Shown: one piece after another, positions 57,152 to 64,000 of the stretch
Layout of the letters: the number at the start of each line of letters is the position of its first letter
How positions within the stretch are numbered: the stretch's first letter is position 1
DNA from: Archaeoglobales archaeon
GTDB lineage: Archaea; Halobacteriota; Archaeoglobi; Archaeoglobales; Archaeoglobaceae
Direction: 5' to 3'
Assembly (NCBI GenBank): GCA_030055525.1
Contig: JASFYJ010000009.1
Location: 1 to 64,000, forward strand
DNA: 64,000 bases
Translations under genes and position numbers: made by a program
The notes under the pieces: model-generated
What the model saw: only the letters and a program-made list of their open reading frames with translations
Databases searched by the model: none
Told to the model about the DNA's origin: nothing

Positions 57152-57203
57152 ATGCTGCAAAAAGACTTATTTTTGTTGCATGATAGCAACTAGAATGCAG
57201 CAT
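57152..57203. promoter_or_regulatory. nested inverted repeats between lhr and pyrH
   Basis: ATGCTGCA (57152-57159) and TGCAGCAT (57196-57203) enclose GTTGC-ATGATA-GCAAC (57175-57190). All arms are exact. The element sits in the 102-base divergent promoter region and could be an operator for either gene. Confidence 0.4.
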
Positions 57204-57237
57204 TAGAAATAAATTAAGTGATCGCGAAGAGGAGGTT

Positions 57238-57900
57238 ATGAAAGTTGTACTGTCACTTGGAGGATCAATTTTGGGGGATGAGAGGAAAATAAAAGAGTAT
57301 GCAGCAGTAATTGAGAACCTTTCAAAGGAACATAAACTTTTTGTTGTAACCGGCGGTGGAAAGCTTGCAAGAGAGTTAATAGCAAAGGCAAGAGCTTTAG
57401 GAGCTAATGAAACGCTTTGTGATATGATTGGAATAGAAGTAACTAGAATAAACGCCATGCTTTTGGCTTCTGCTATTAAAACAGCCCCAAAGGTAATACC
57501 GAAGGATTTTGGAGAAGTTGAAAGCCTGTCTAAAAATTACAACGTCGTGGTTATGGGGGGAACTTTCCCGGGGCATACAACAGATGCTACTGCAGCACTG
57601 CTTGCAGAGTACGTTTCTGCGGACTTATTTTTGAATGCAACTTCTGTAGATGGTGTTTACTCTGCGGATCCAAAGGTTTCGAGGGATGCTGTGAAGATTG
57701 AGAAGATGACACCTTCCAAGCTTGTTGAGGTAGTTGCGAAAGCTGAGATGGTTGCTGGAGCGAACGTTGTAATGGATCTCCTGGCTGCAAAGATAATTGA
57801 AAGAAGCAAAATAAAAACTATAGTATTCAAGGGCGATCCAGAAAATATTGCAAAGATAATGAGGGGCGAAAAGATCGGTACGATTATAGAAGCTCCATGA
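57238..57900 (+). CDS. pyrH: uridylate (UMP) kinase
   Basis: Phosphorylates UMP to UDP; amino-acid kinase fold. 220 residues with SLGGSILGD at the N terminus, VVTGGGKLARE, GGTFPGHTTDATAALLAEY and the late VDGVYSADPKV. Archaeal size and order. GAGGAGGTT stands directly before the ATG. The end overlaps the convergent mptD by 17 bases. Confidence 0.95.
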   Translation: MKVVLSLGGSILGDERKIKEYAAVIENLSKEHKLFVVTGGGKLARELIAKARALGANETLCDMIGIEVTRINAMLLASAIKTAPKVIPKDFGEVESLSKNYNVVVMGGTFPGHTTDATAALLAEYVSADLFLNATSVDGVYSADPKVSRDAVKIEKMTPSKLVEVVAKAEMVAGANVVMDLLAAKIIERSKIKTIVFKGDPENIAKIMRGEKIGTIIEAP

Positions 57901-58201
57901 GTGGGTAATTCAATTTTTCATCCCATCTCAACTGAGCTCTTACAACTGCACCTTCAAACTCCACCTCAACGTATGCATAAAGCATTTCTGGGGAAAGAGA
58001 AGTGTAACCGAAAGCGTTTTTTATTTTTGAGCAGTCTATTTTTATTTTTACGTCTTTAACGTACGGCTGAAGCCTTACGCAGCTTTCTATAGCTTTTTCA
58101 AGTATTTCAACGTTCTTTTCAGAAATTGGAGCGCCTATAAACTGGTGAAAGAGGGCCCCCAACTTTATTCCTGCTTCGAAAGCTGCCCTTTCAACCTGCA
58201 T
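57884..58201 (-). CDS. mptD: archaeal dihydroneopterin aldolase MptD
   Basis: 105 residues of the DUF372/MptD family, recognisable by ERAAFEAGIKLGALFHQFIG at the start. It releases glycolaldehyde from dihydroneopterin in methanopterin synthesis, which supports the Fwd and H4MPT-based C1 pathway of this organism. It overlaps pssA by 37 bases and is last in the artA-asd-pssA-mptD string. Confidence 0.9.
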   Translation of the reverse strand: MQVERAAFEAGIKLGALFHQFIGAPISEKNVEILEKAIESCVRLQPYVKDVKIKIDCSKIKNAFGYTSLSPEMLYAYVEVEFEGAVVRAQLRWDEKLNYPLMELL

Positions 58202-58815
58202 ATTGTAAGCCTAGCGGGTGTGTATATAACGTAAACTGAGGCTGCAAGTGGAGCTAAAAAAGATAATTTCTCAACCAATGCACTGAGCAGTATTATTAGG
58301 CCTGAAAAGAAAAGAAGAGGATTTTTTTTAATGCGTGGATAAATAATGTCGGAAATCATGAGAAAAGATGTCAGGAAAGAGATTGTTGCCAGATAAAGGA
58401 TGTCAAATTTTAATAGAACAAGTCCACAAATTAGCAGTGCATTAGGAAGCGTTGGTAATCCATAGAAATCTTCAAAACTTTCCATGTTGAACCTTGCCAA
58501 GCGTAGGATTGAAAAAGCCACCAAGAGGGAAGCTAGCGGAAAAAGAGTGGAACTGTAGTTTACCATCGCCACTGCTGGTAGAAGGCCGAAGGATATAGAA
58601 TCTGCAAAAGAATCTATCTGCTTTCCTATTAAGCTTTTTTTTGTCTTTTTTGCTACAAATCCGTCTATTCCATCAAGTATGGCTGCAAAGCATAGAAGTT
58701 TGTAGACCTGATAATCGAAGTCGTAGAGCATGGTGTAGGTTATTCCTGAAAAGCCTACCAATGCATTTAAAATGCTGAACAAATCAGCCAGACCCACTAT
58801 CTTTAGAGTTTTCAT
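58165..58815 (-). CDS. pssA: CDP-alcohol phosphatidyltransferase, archaetidylserine synthase
   Basis: 216 residues with six to seven membrane helices. The CDP-alcohol site is DGIDGFVAKKTKK then QIDSFADSISFG, the serine-type pattern. It would join L-serine to CDP-archaeol. Linked by overlaps to the decarboxylase upstream, giving archaetidylethanolamine. The ATG at 58815 (MKTLKIVGLADLFS) fits the family better than the GTG at 58833. Confidence 0.88.
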   Translation of the reverse strand: MKTLKIVGLADLFSILNALVGFSGITYTMLYDFDYQVYKLLCFAAILDGIDGFVAKKTKKSLIGKQIDSFADSISFGLLPAVAMVNYSSTLFPLASLLVAFSILRLARFNMESFEDFYGLPTLPNALLICGLVLLKFDILYLATISFLTSFLMISDIIYPRIKKNPLLFFSGLIILLSALVEKLSFLAPLAASVYVIYTPARLTICRLKGQLSKQE

Positions 58816-59377
58816 ACACTGCAACACTTTCACCAGCTTTTATTTTTTCGCCAACTTTCCTAATGAATTTAAATCCATCGGGTACTTCGAGAACAACTCT
58901 GGACCCGAATTTGATGATGCCTATCTTCTGCCCCTTTTCAACCTTTTCTCCCTCCTTTACGTAGCACACGATCCTCCTTGCAAAAATTCCAGCAACCTGA
59001 GTTACCTTAAATGTCCCTAGCTCGGTCTCTATAACTATCTCGTTCCTGCATACGTCCCCTCTTCTGATGAAAGCTGGAGGTTTTTTTCCTTTAAAGAACC
59101 TGACAGATTTAACAACTCCACCTATGGGGGCTCTGTTTACATGGCAATCGAAGGGACTCATGAATATATCCATCCTGTTTTTATCCAAGTAGATTATCTT
59201 CCCGTCGGCTGGAGAAACGATACCTGCTCCAATTTTTCTTTCAGGATCTCTGAAGAAGTAAATTGTAAAGATCGCAAATACTAGCAAAGCCAAGCTCAAA
59301 ACTGGAAGAAAAGGGTAAGAGATTAAGGATACCAAAGCCAGCAATCCTAATATTGGATAGCTACTTTTCTCAATCAC
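58784..59377 (-). CDS. asd: archaetidylserine decarboxylase (PSD family)
   Basis: 197 residues, the short PSD-related form. An N-terminal hydrophobic stretch is followed by VSPADGKIIYLD, MSPFDCHVNRAP and IGIIKFGSRVVLEVP, where the FGS tripeptide is the self-cleavage site that forms the pyruvoyl group. Converts archaetidylserine to archaetidylethanolamine. Overlaps artA upstream by 8 bases. Confidence 0.92.
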   Translation of the reverse strand: MIEKSSYPILGLLALVSLISYPFLPVLSLALLVFAIFTIYFFRDPERKIGAGIVSPADGKIIYLDKNRMDIFMSPFDCHVNRAPIGGVVKSVRFFKGKKPPAFIRRGDVCRNEIVIETELGTFKVTQVAGIFARRIVCYVKEGEKVEKGQKIGIIKFGSRVVLEVPDGFKFIRKVGEKIKAGESVAVYENSKDSGSG

Positions 59378-60146
59378 GTGGTGAATTACTCTCGCTAAAT
59401 CTAAATTTTACTGTGCTCTTTATCTCCTTGTACATGTTCTCCACTAGTTCTAAAAGCTCTGGAAGTAAAGTAAAAACAGCATAGGCTATTGCTACTAAGG
59501 CTATTGTCGAGAAAATTTTTGCAACGACGTTGTGAGCGATATAAAAGCTTTTTTCACCGAACCATGAATAGCCGAAACTTGCAATGACGAACACGTTTCG
59601 AAATATGTTCAGAATGTATATCGTAGGAACCGAGAGGAAAAATGCTTTTAATCTTCTGTTTTTCGGCGCATCAACGCCGAGAGTTGCTCCGGCAAAAAGT
59701 GCTATACTTTCAATAGCTGTACAGGCAAGAATAATCTCCACAGCTCTCCCGTTTAGAGTAACAACGAAACCTTCGTAAATCATCGGAAATCCAACTAGGT
59801 TTCCTACAAAAACTGTAAATAACGCAGTAATTTCGATGAGCTTTTCGCCCAAGTTCGTAAAAGCAAAAATAGAGTATATTGCAATCGAAAGGGTTGAAAA
59901 CCTTGTTGTGTAATATATAACTTTTGAATTCTTAAGTGCAGCAAAAGCCATTAGGATGAAAAGGATAGAGCCTGCAATGAAGACCGCTACATTGTAGTAA
60001 TCCTCGCCTAAGTAAAAAATCGGAATCTTTAATATGCATGCAGCCGCAACAACAAACCAAGAACAAAAAGCTAAGATTCGATTTTTTGAGATCAAATACA
60101 CAAGCATTAATATCAAAGCAAACCCAATAAGTGCCTCTGAAACCAT
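59370..60146 (-). CDS. artA: archaeosortase A
   Basis: 258 residues with about eight membrane helices. The exosortase/archaeosortase catalytic set is visible: cysteine in ILACTAIESIALFAG, arginine in IFRNVFVI and histidine in YIAHNVVAK. ArtA cuts PGF-CTERM tails and moves the protein to a lipid. Its substrate type (the S-layer protein) and two lipid headgroup enzymes lie nearby; in Haloferax those enzymes are needed for ArtA processing. GATAAATTAA (60165-60174) is 24 bases from the ATG at 60146, so leaderless. Confidence 0.93.
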   Translation of the reverse strand: MVSEALIGFALILMLVYLISKNRILAFCSWFVVAAACILKIPIFYLGEDYYNVAVFIAGSILFILMAFAALKNSKVIYYTTRFSTLSIAIYSIFAFTNLGEKLIEITALFTVFVGNLVGFPMIYEGFVVTLNGRAVEIILACTAIESIALFAGATLGVDAPKNRRLKAFFLSVPTIYILNIFRNVFVIASFGYSWFGEKSFYIAHNVVAKIFSTIALVAIAYAVFTLLPELLELVENMYKEIKSTVKFRFSESNSPRD

Positions 60147-60164
60147 TGAACACAATTCAACTGA

Positions 60165-60174
60165 GATAAATTAA
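60165..60174 (-). promoter_or_regulatory. TATA box of artA operon
   Basis: TTAATTTATC on the minus strand, centred 24 bases before the ATG at 60146. It lies just downstream of the C/D-box sRNA on the same strand. Confidence 0.5.
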
Positions 60175-60184
60175 TTTTTTGGTT

Positions 60185-60240
60185 GCCTTCAGACTCTCCC
60201 TATCATCATCTTCTCAGTTCGCCCATCAGTCATCATCGGC
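60185..60240 (-). ncRNA. C/D-box methylation guide sRNA
   Basis: On the minus strand the 56 bases run: GCC end stem, box C ATGATGA, a 12-base guide CTGATGGGCGAA, box D' CTGA, a 4-base spacer GAAG, box C' ATGATGA, a 10-base guide TAGGGAGAGT, box D CTGA, then GGC closing the stem. Box sequences and spacings are those of archaeal dual guides that direct 2'-O-methylation. The first guide is complementary to UUCGCCCAU; as I recall, that occurs in a conserved part of archaeal 23S rRNA (inference). A CTTATCTA box near 60262-60270 could be the promoter. Confidence 0.88.
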
Positions 60241-60282
60241 TTCTTAATTTAGATGCGAAGATAGATAAGTTTTGGGGTAAAG

Positions 60283-60290
60283 TTATAAAT
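60283..60290 (+). promoter_or_regulatory. TATA box of the MEMO family gene
   Basis: TTATAAAT centred about 23 bases before the ATG at 60310. It favours that leaderless start over the GTG at 60298. Confidence 0.5.
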
Positions 60291-60309
60291 TTTTAGAGTG
60301 AGTAGATCT

Positions 60310-61095
60310 ATGCGCCGTCCGGCTGTTGCTGGTAGTTTCTATCCATTGAACTCGAAGTCTCTCACCGAAATGCTTAAAAAATATACTGAAAGGAGAAAAG
60401 AGGATAGTGTAGTTGCCTGCGTTTCACCGCATGCAGGTTACGTTTATTCAGGAAAAACTGCGGGGAAGGTTCATTCTCTGCTTCCAGATGCCGAAACCTT
60501 TGTAATCATTGGACCAAACCATACTGGCTACGGTTTGCCAGTGGCGGTATCCGTTGATGAGTGGCTAACGCCACTTGGAAAGGTTGAAGTAGATTTGGAA
60601 TTTGTTGATGCGATGCCAAAAAAGATAGTTGCAGTTGATGAGTTAGCTCATAAGTACGAGCACAGTTTGGAAGTTCAGCTACCATTTTTGCAGCATCTTC
60701 ATGAAGATTTCAAGATAGTACCCATATGTTTGGGCCTGCAGGATGAGGTTACAACGAAAGAAGTGGCTGAGGAGATAATTGAGGCTGAAAAGGCGACGAA
60801 GAGAAGAATCGTGGTTGTGGCATCTTCAGATATGCATCACTATTTGCCAGATGAAGAGTGCAGAAAACTTGACAGGATGATCATCGATGCCATACTATCG
60901 ATGAACGTTGCAAGGTACTACAGAAGGATATACGAGCTCAACGCAAGTGTATGCGGTTACGGATGTATAGCTGTTGCTATGAACTACGCATTGGCTAAAA
61001 ACGCAAGAGCTGAGTTGGTCGATTATTCAACGAGTGGAGATGTTGCAGACAGATCTGCAGTTGTAGGGTATGCGGGAATAGTTTTCAGAATCTAG
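60310..61095 (+). CDS. MEMO1 family protein (AmmeMemoRadiSam system protein B)
   Basis: 261 residues beginning MRRPAVAGSFYP, the family signature. Further landmarks are SPHAGYVYSGKTAG, IGPNHTGYG, HKYEHSLEVQLPFLQ, SSDMHHY and CGYGCIAVAM. The fold resembles extradiol dioxygenases with conserved histidines. It is often genomically linked to an AMMECR1 and a radical SAM protein; neither is adjacent here. Function unproven. Convergent with the cobamide operon. Confidence 0.9.
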   Translation: MRRPAVAGSFYPLNSKSLTEMLKKYTERRKEDSVVACVSPHAGYVYSGKTAGKVHSLLPDAETFVIIGPNHTGYGLPVAVSVDEWLTPLGKVEVDLEFVDAMPKKIVAVDELAHKYEHSLEVQLPFLQHLHEDFKIVPICLGLQDEVTTKEVAEEIIEAEKATKRRIVVVASSDMHHYLPDEECRKLDRMIIDAILSMNVARYYRRIYELNASVCGYGCIAVAMNYALAKNARAELVDYSTSGDVADRSAVVGYAGIVFRI

Positions 61096-61101
61096 TCTCA
61101 G

Positions 61102-61656
61102 CTATTTCCAGACGTAAACGATTGCATAATCTGATTTAACTTCAGCCTCCTCTGCTAAGCAGATTTTAAACCTCTCTTTTCCACATATGTTTTCGATTAT
61201 TGCAACCTTTCTACTACCAAAAACTTTTGGATCAAAATTCCTGTCAGCAAGTATAAGCAGATTCCTTTTTTCGATTAGATCAAAATCTCCGCTTGCGTCC
61301 CTCGAATGTGCATCTACCACAACACAGTTACATAGATCCTCCCTTAATTTTGCGAGCGCAAGTTGAACGCTCGAAATTCCGGATTCAACTACTCCATCTA
61401 TTTTACTCCCCAACCCAGCGACCATTGGATCGCCAGTAGATAGCACTACTACATTCTTTTTTGAAGAAATCTTTTCAATCTCTCTGTACACTTCTCCGCA
61501 GAACTTTTTCATCTCCACAACTTCTCCGCTTATGTACTTTGATGCAAGTTCTATAGCTTTCTTGCTTCCAAAAACAATTTCAGCTGCACCTATTATTTTT
61601 GCAGCTCTCTCGGTTATGTGCCCCTCACATATTCCCACACCAACTACGTGGAGCAC
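61102..61656 (-). CDS. cbiE: cobalt-precorrin-7 C5-methyltransferase CbiE
   Basis: 184 residues of the tetrapyrrole methylase family. VVGVGICEGHITERA at the start, STGDPMVAGLG for SAM binding and ESGISSVQLALAKL are CbiE landmarks. No CbiT decarboxylase domain is fused. GTG start, overlapping the cbiD end by 13 bases; last gene of the visible leftward cobamide operon. Confidence 0.88.
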   Translation of the reverse strand: MLHVVGVGICEGHITERAAKIIGAAEIVFGSKKAIELASKYISGEVVEMKKFCGEVYREIEKISSKKNVVVLSTGDPMVAGLGSKIDGVVESGISSVQLALAKLREDLCNCVVVDAHSRDASGDFDLIEKRNLLILADRNFDPKVFGSRKVAIIENICGKERFKICLAEEAEVKSDYAIVYVWK

Positions 61657-62477
61657 ACGAACACCTCTACTACGTTAGCAAAACTTTTTAGCTTCTTCAT
61701 TATTTCTTCACTTTCTGAACTACCAAATATCTTCTTTAGTAGTCCAGGTTTGCCTACGATTATTATTTCACCTTCATGCGCTTTTAAAGCTTCTCTGATG
61801 TGAACCCCAAAAACAAAAGGTTGATACTCTGGAAAATTTTCTTTAGCAAACTTCCAAGTTTCTCTTCCAGTAGTTATAGCTATCTTGCCGTACTGTTGAG
61901 CGATTTCGATCTTTGTTTTCAGCAGTTCATCACACCAAGGTTCAACGAATCCAGTTGTGCCCAAAATTGCAACGCCGTTTAATTTTTCACTAATTTTTCT
62001 ATAATAAGCATCGATTATTACACCTCCATCATACCCATACTTCTCGCTGTATATCTCGAAGTTTCGCTTAAGTTGATCCATAGCACTTCTGCTGACGACA
62101 AAATCTGATTCGAACGCTATACCTCTAGAAAAAAGTATTTTTTTATCTTTAGTTAGCTTTGAAACAAAGATGGTCGAGTTCGTAGCGTCGAACTCATGGT
62201 CACCGGAAAACTTCCTTGCAACTCCCACTCCCTCCTTTGCAAAAACTGGTACATTTACTTTTAATCCAATCGGAGTTTCAACGCTCACAAAATCGACTTC
62301 TTCATATTTTGAAGCTATGGCTGCGGCCAAAGAAGCAGAGGCTGTAGTTCCAGTAGTTATACCTCTCCTAATCCAGCCATCTTTTGTTAAAATGTACAAT
62401 CCACTTGCAATCTTTTTTTCAGCCCCTTTTCTCCACCACTCTTTAGGATACTCGTAAAGTTCAATCGGATCCCGCAT
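61644..62477 (-). CDS. cbiD: cobalt-precorrin-5B C1-methyltransferase CbiD
   Basis: 277 residues, shorter than many bacterial CbiD proteins. RRGITTGTTASASLAAAIAS is the family signature, and GTTGFVEPWCDELLKT and TTGRETWKFAK are conserved. The usual GDDPDVT element reads SGDHEFDATN. Needed for the anaerobic corrin pathway. Overlaps the CbiH-CbiC stop by 17 bases. Confidence 0.9.
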   Translation of the reverse strand: MRDPIELYEYPKEWWRKGAEKKIASGLYILTKDGWIRRGITTGTTASASLAAAIASKYEEVDFVSVETPIGLKVNVPVFAKEGVGVARKFSGDHEFDATNSTIFVSKLTKDKKILFSRGIAFESDFVVSRSAMDQLKRNFEIYSEKYGYDGGVIIDAYYRKISEKLNGVAILGTTGFVEPWCDELLKTKIEIAQQYGKIAITTGRETWKFAKENFPEYQPFVFGVHIREALKAHEGEIIIVGKPGLLKKIFGSSESEEIMKKLKSFANVVEVFVCST

Positions 62478-63765
62478 GCTCGATCAGACAGTTGATTATT
62501 GCAGCACAAACACCACTACCACCTTTACTTCCAACGTTTGTGATCGATGGAATTTTTAGCTTTCTTATAGCCTCCTTAGACTCCGCCGCTCCTACAAATC
62601 CAACGGGGGTTGCTACTATAAACGCTGGCTCATATTTTTCAGCTATTTCGCATAAAGCAAACGCAGCACTTGGAGCGTTGCCTATACCTACCAAACTGCC
62701 TTCAATTCTATCTGCGAGCCTTTTAATCCCCTCAGCAGCCCTCGTTGTTGTCATGTTACCTTTTGCAAAACTTACTGCAACTATGCTTTCACGCCTTAAA
62801 CCGGCTTTTACCATCTCTACATCTACGATAATACTGCAACCGTCCCTGATAGCCTTTAAAGCGGAGTTTAAATCTCCTTTAAACACTATGAGATCCCTGT
62901 AGCTTAAATCACCAGTAGCCATAACTGCACGTCGTAGAATTTCATCCTTTAGTGTATCTCCGGGTATCATTTTCCTTAAGATGCTTGCGCTTTCCTCGGC
63001 TATCTTCTTAGCCTCCAAAGTTTTTGCTCCAACTTCGTATTTCACGCTATAACCTCTTGGAGTTGTTAAAGATCTCTCATCACCGATACTTTCTGAACTA
63101 CCGAATATAAGCAGGGTGCTCATATCGATTTCTTGAACATCTAACTCGCTAAGATTTGTAATTTTAACCAACTCTCCTTTTCTGTATGCGTTCTTAACCA
63201 TCGCTACTTTAAAGTCACCTCTTTCGGATGCAGCTATTTCTAAAGCTTTCTTCAAATTGTTTTCTCCAGCAGATGGATTGTATACTACTATTGGAATATC
63301 GCAGCGCAACAGAATTCTTAACCTACGTTCAATGATATCCCAATTCGTGAGATGATCGCTTAAGCTTATTACCGCATGATCACCACTTATAGGACACTTA
63401 AGCAAAGAGTTTGCAGCATTAAGAGCGCTTAATCCAGGTACTATCTCGAAATCTATTTTTATATCGTTCTTCATAAGATATTCAACGACGAGCGCAGCTA
63501 TTCCATAAATGCATGGATCTCCACCACTTACGAGAGCAACTTTCTTACTTTTAGCAAGCTCTACAGCCTTTTTTACCCTTTCTAGCTCTTTTCCCATTTC
63601 GCTCTCTATAATTTCTCCCTTTGCAAGATGTTTTACCATCTCAACGTATCTTCTATGCCCAATTACAATATCAGCCTCCTCAATAATCTTTGCAGCTTTT
63701 ATCGTTAAAAGTTCGTCACTCCCCGGCCCAATGCCTACAACAAAAAGTTTACCTTGCGATTGCAA
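62461..63765 (-). CDS. cbiHC: fusion of CbiH (C17-methyltransferase) and CbiC (precorrin-8X methylmutase)
   Basis: 434 residues. About 1-235 is a tetrapyrrole methylase (VVGIGPGSDELLT, SGGDPCIYGIAA, IVPGLSALNAA, SLSDHLTNW) matching precorrin-3B/cobalt-factor III C17-methylase. About 240-434 is precorrin-8X methylmutase (ATGDLSYRDLIVF, IIVDVEMVKAG, GNAPSAAFALCE, ATPVGFVGAAESKE). I use the TTG at 63765: GGAGGTG lies 6 bases before it, inside the end of cbiG. A TTG at 63780 would precede that site. Confidence 0.92.
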   Translation of the reverse strand: MQSQGKLFVVGIGPGSDELLTIKAAKIIEEADIVIGHRRYVEMVKHLAKGEIIESEMGKELERVKKAVELAKSKKVALVSGGDPCIYGIAALVVEYLMKNDIKIDFEIVPGLSALNAANSLLKCPISGDHAVISLSDHLTNWDIIERRLRILLRCDIPIVVYNPSAGENNLKKALEIAASERGDFKVAMVKNAYRKGELVKITNLSELDVQEIDMSTLLIFGSSESIGDERSLTTPRGYSVKYEVGAKTLEAKKIAEESASILRKMIPGDTLKDEILRRAVMATGDLSYRDLIVFKGDLNSALKAIRDGCSIIVDVEMVKAGLRRESIVAVSFAKGNMTTTRAAEGIKRLADRIEGSLVGIGNAPSAAFALCEIAEKYEPAFIVATPVGFVGAAESKEAIRKLKIPSITNVGSKGGSGVCAAIINCLIEHAGSD

Positions 63766-64000
63766 TCGTAACACCTCCAAAGACCGTTTTAGGAAGAATC
63801 AACTCCTTTCTTTTCGAATAAAAAATTGCACATGCTTCACAAACATTTTTAACGCCTATAATTTCTGCTTTAGTTTTTCTAACATCCATGGAATTTATGG
63901 TCTCATTTGATACAAAACCTGCAGGAATTCCAAGCATTTTTGCAGCCTTTCTAAACTCAAAACTTCTCTTTTTAACTTCTGAAGTTGCAAGTATCTTCAC
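63749..64000 (-). CDS. cbiG: CbiG C-terminal part (5' end outside window)
   Basis: 83 residues to the right edge. ILATSEVKKRSFEF, a VSNETIN segment and the ending LPKTVFGGVTIAIAR match the C-terminal domain of CbiG, the cobalt-precorrin-5A hydrolase that opens the delta-lactone. The first visible codon is at the edge and is probably internal. Overlaps cbiHC by 17 bases. Confidence 0.8.
   Translation of the reverse strand: MKILATSEVKKRSFEFRKAAKMLGIPAGFVSNETINSMDVRKTKAEIIGVKNVCEACAIFYSKRKELILPKTVFGGVTIAIAR

Overview
The window is archaeal and most resembles the Archaeoglobales (Archaeoglobus, Ferroglobus or Geoglobus; the genus cannot be fixed from sequence alone). The case rests on a tetrahydromethanopterin-type C1 set (fwdDBAC, mptD), cobamide synthesis genes, a fused ADP-forming acyl-CoA synthetase, a trifunctional TyrA-AroQ-PheA protein of the kind known from A. 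fulgidus, an S-layer protein with a PGF-CTERM tail plus archaeosortase A, multihaem cytochromes c, archaeal TATA boxes with leaderless or nearly leaderless starts, and a C/D-box sRNA. Genes are tightly packed with many ATGA overlaps. No rRNA, insertion sequence or CRISPR array was seen.

Layout. 0-8.6 kb: end of an ADP-forming CoA synthetase, then a leftward housekeeping string (sugar isomerase-like, DUF460, Rio2, chorismate synthase, Bud32), a metallohydrolase, a cobN-like remnant and a HAD phosphatase. 8.7-11.1 kb: secreted C25-type cysteine protease ending in a dockerin-like domain. 11.1-17.5 kb: a signal peptidase/DUF5305 pair and a mirror-symmetric cluster of five secreted SipW/TasA-type proteins sharing a NAYPG motif, flanked by two paralogous winged-helix regulators. 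This is the best candidate for an undescribed system, probably a biofilm or pilus-like fibre. 17.6-22.5 kb: AIM24-like protein and an aromatic amino acid operon (aroA', aroB', aroD, tyrA-aroQ-pheA). 22.5-28.8 kb: CBS protein, thymidylate kinase, M24 peptidase, serS, haem O synthase-like gene, Sec61 beta, amidohydrolase. 28.8-31.5 kb: a membrane HdrDE-like iron-sulfur protein with two multihaem cytochromes c. 31.9-36.7 kb: tRNA-His, a membrane hydrolase and the formylmethanofuran dehydrogenase operon.

36.8-49.9 kb: MarR-like regulator, M20 peptidase, a membrane glycosylation pair (DUF2298 and GT2-flippase), secreted nuclease, AI-2E transporter, phosphate transporter with its DUF47 partner, a phosphomannose isomerase-like protein whose metal ligands are all replaced, an MBL protein, a PHP protein and an FAD/FeS 2-hydroxyacid dehydrogenase pair. 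50.0-60.3 kb: S-layer gene with a structured leader, tRNA-Val, MqnP-like prenyltransferase, Lhr helicase, UMP kinase, then mptD, archaetidylserine synthase and decarboxylase, archaeosortase A and a C/D-box sRNA. 60.3-64 kb: a MEMO family protein and a cobamide operon (cbiG-cbiHC-cbiD-cbiE), cut by the right edge.

Functional links: the S-layer protein, archaeosortase and phospholipid enzymes form one cell-surface anchoring theme. The signal peptidase, pilin-like proteins and paired regulators form a second surface system. The Fwd operon, methanopterin aldolase and cobamide genes serve C1 metabolism. The HdrDE-like complex, cytochromes, FAD/FeS dehydrogenase and MqnP serve membrane electron transfer.
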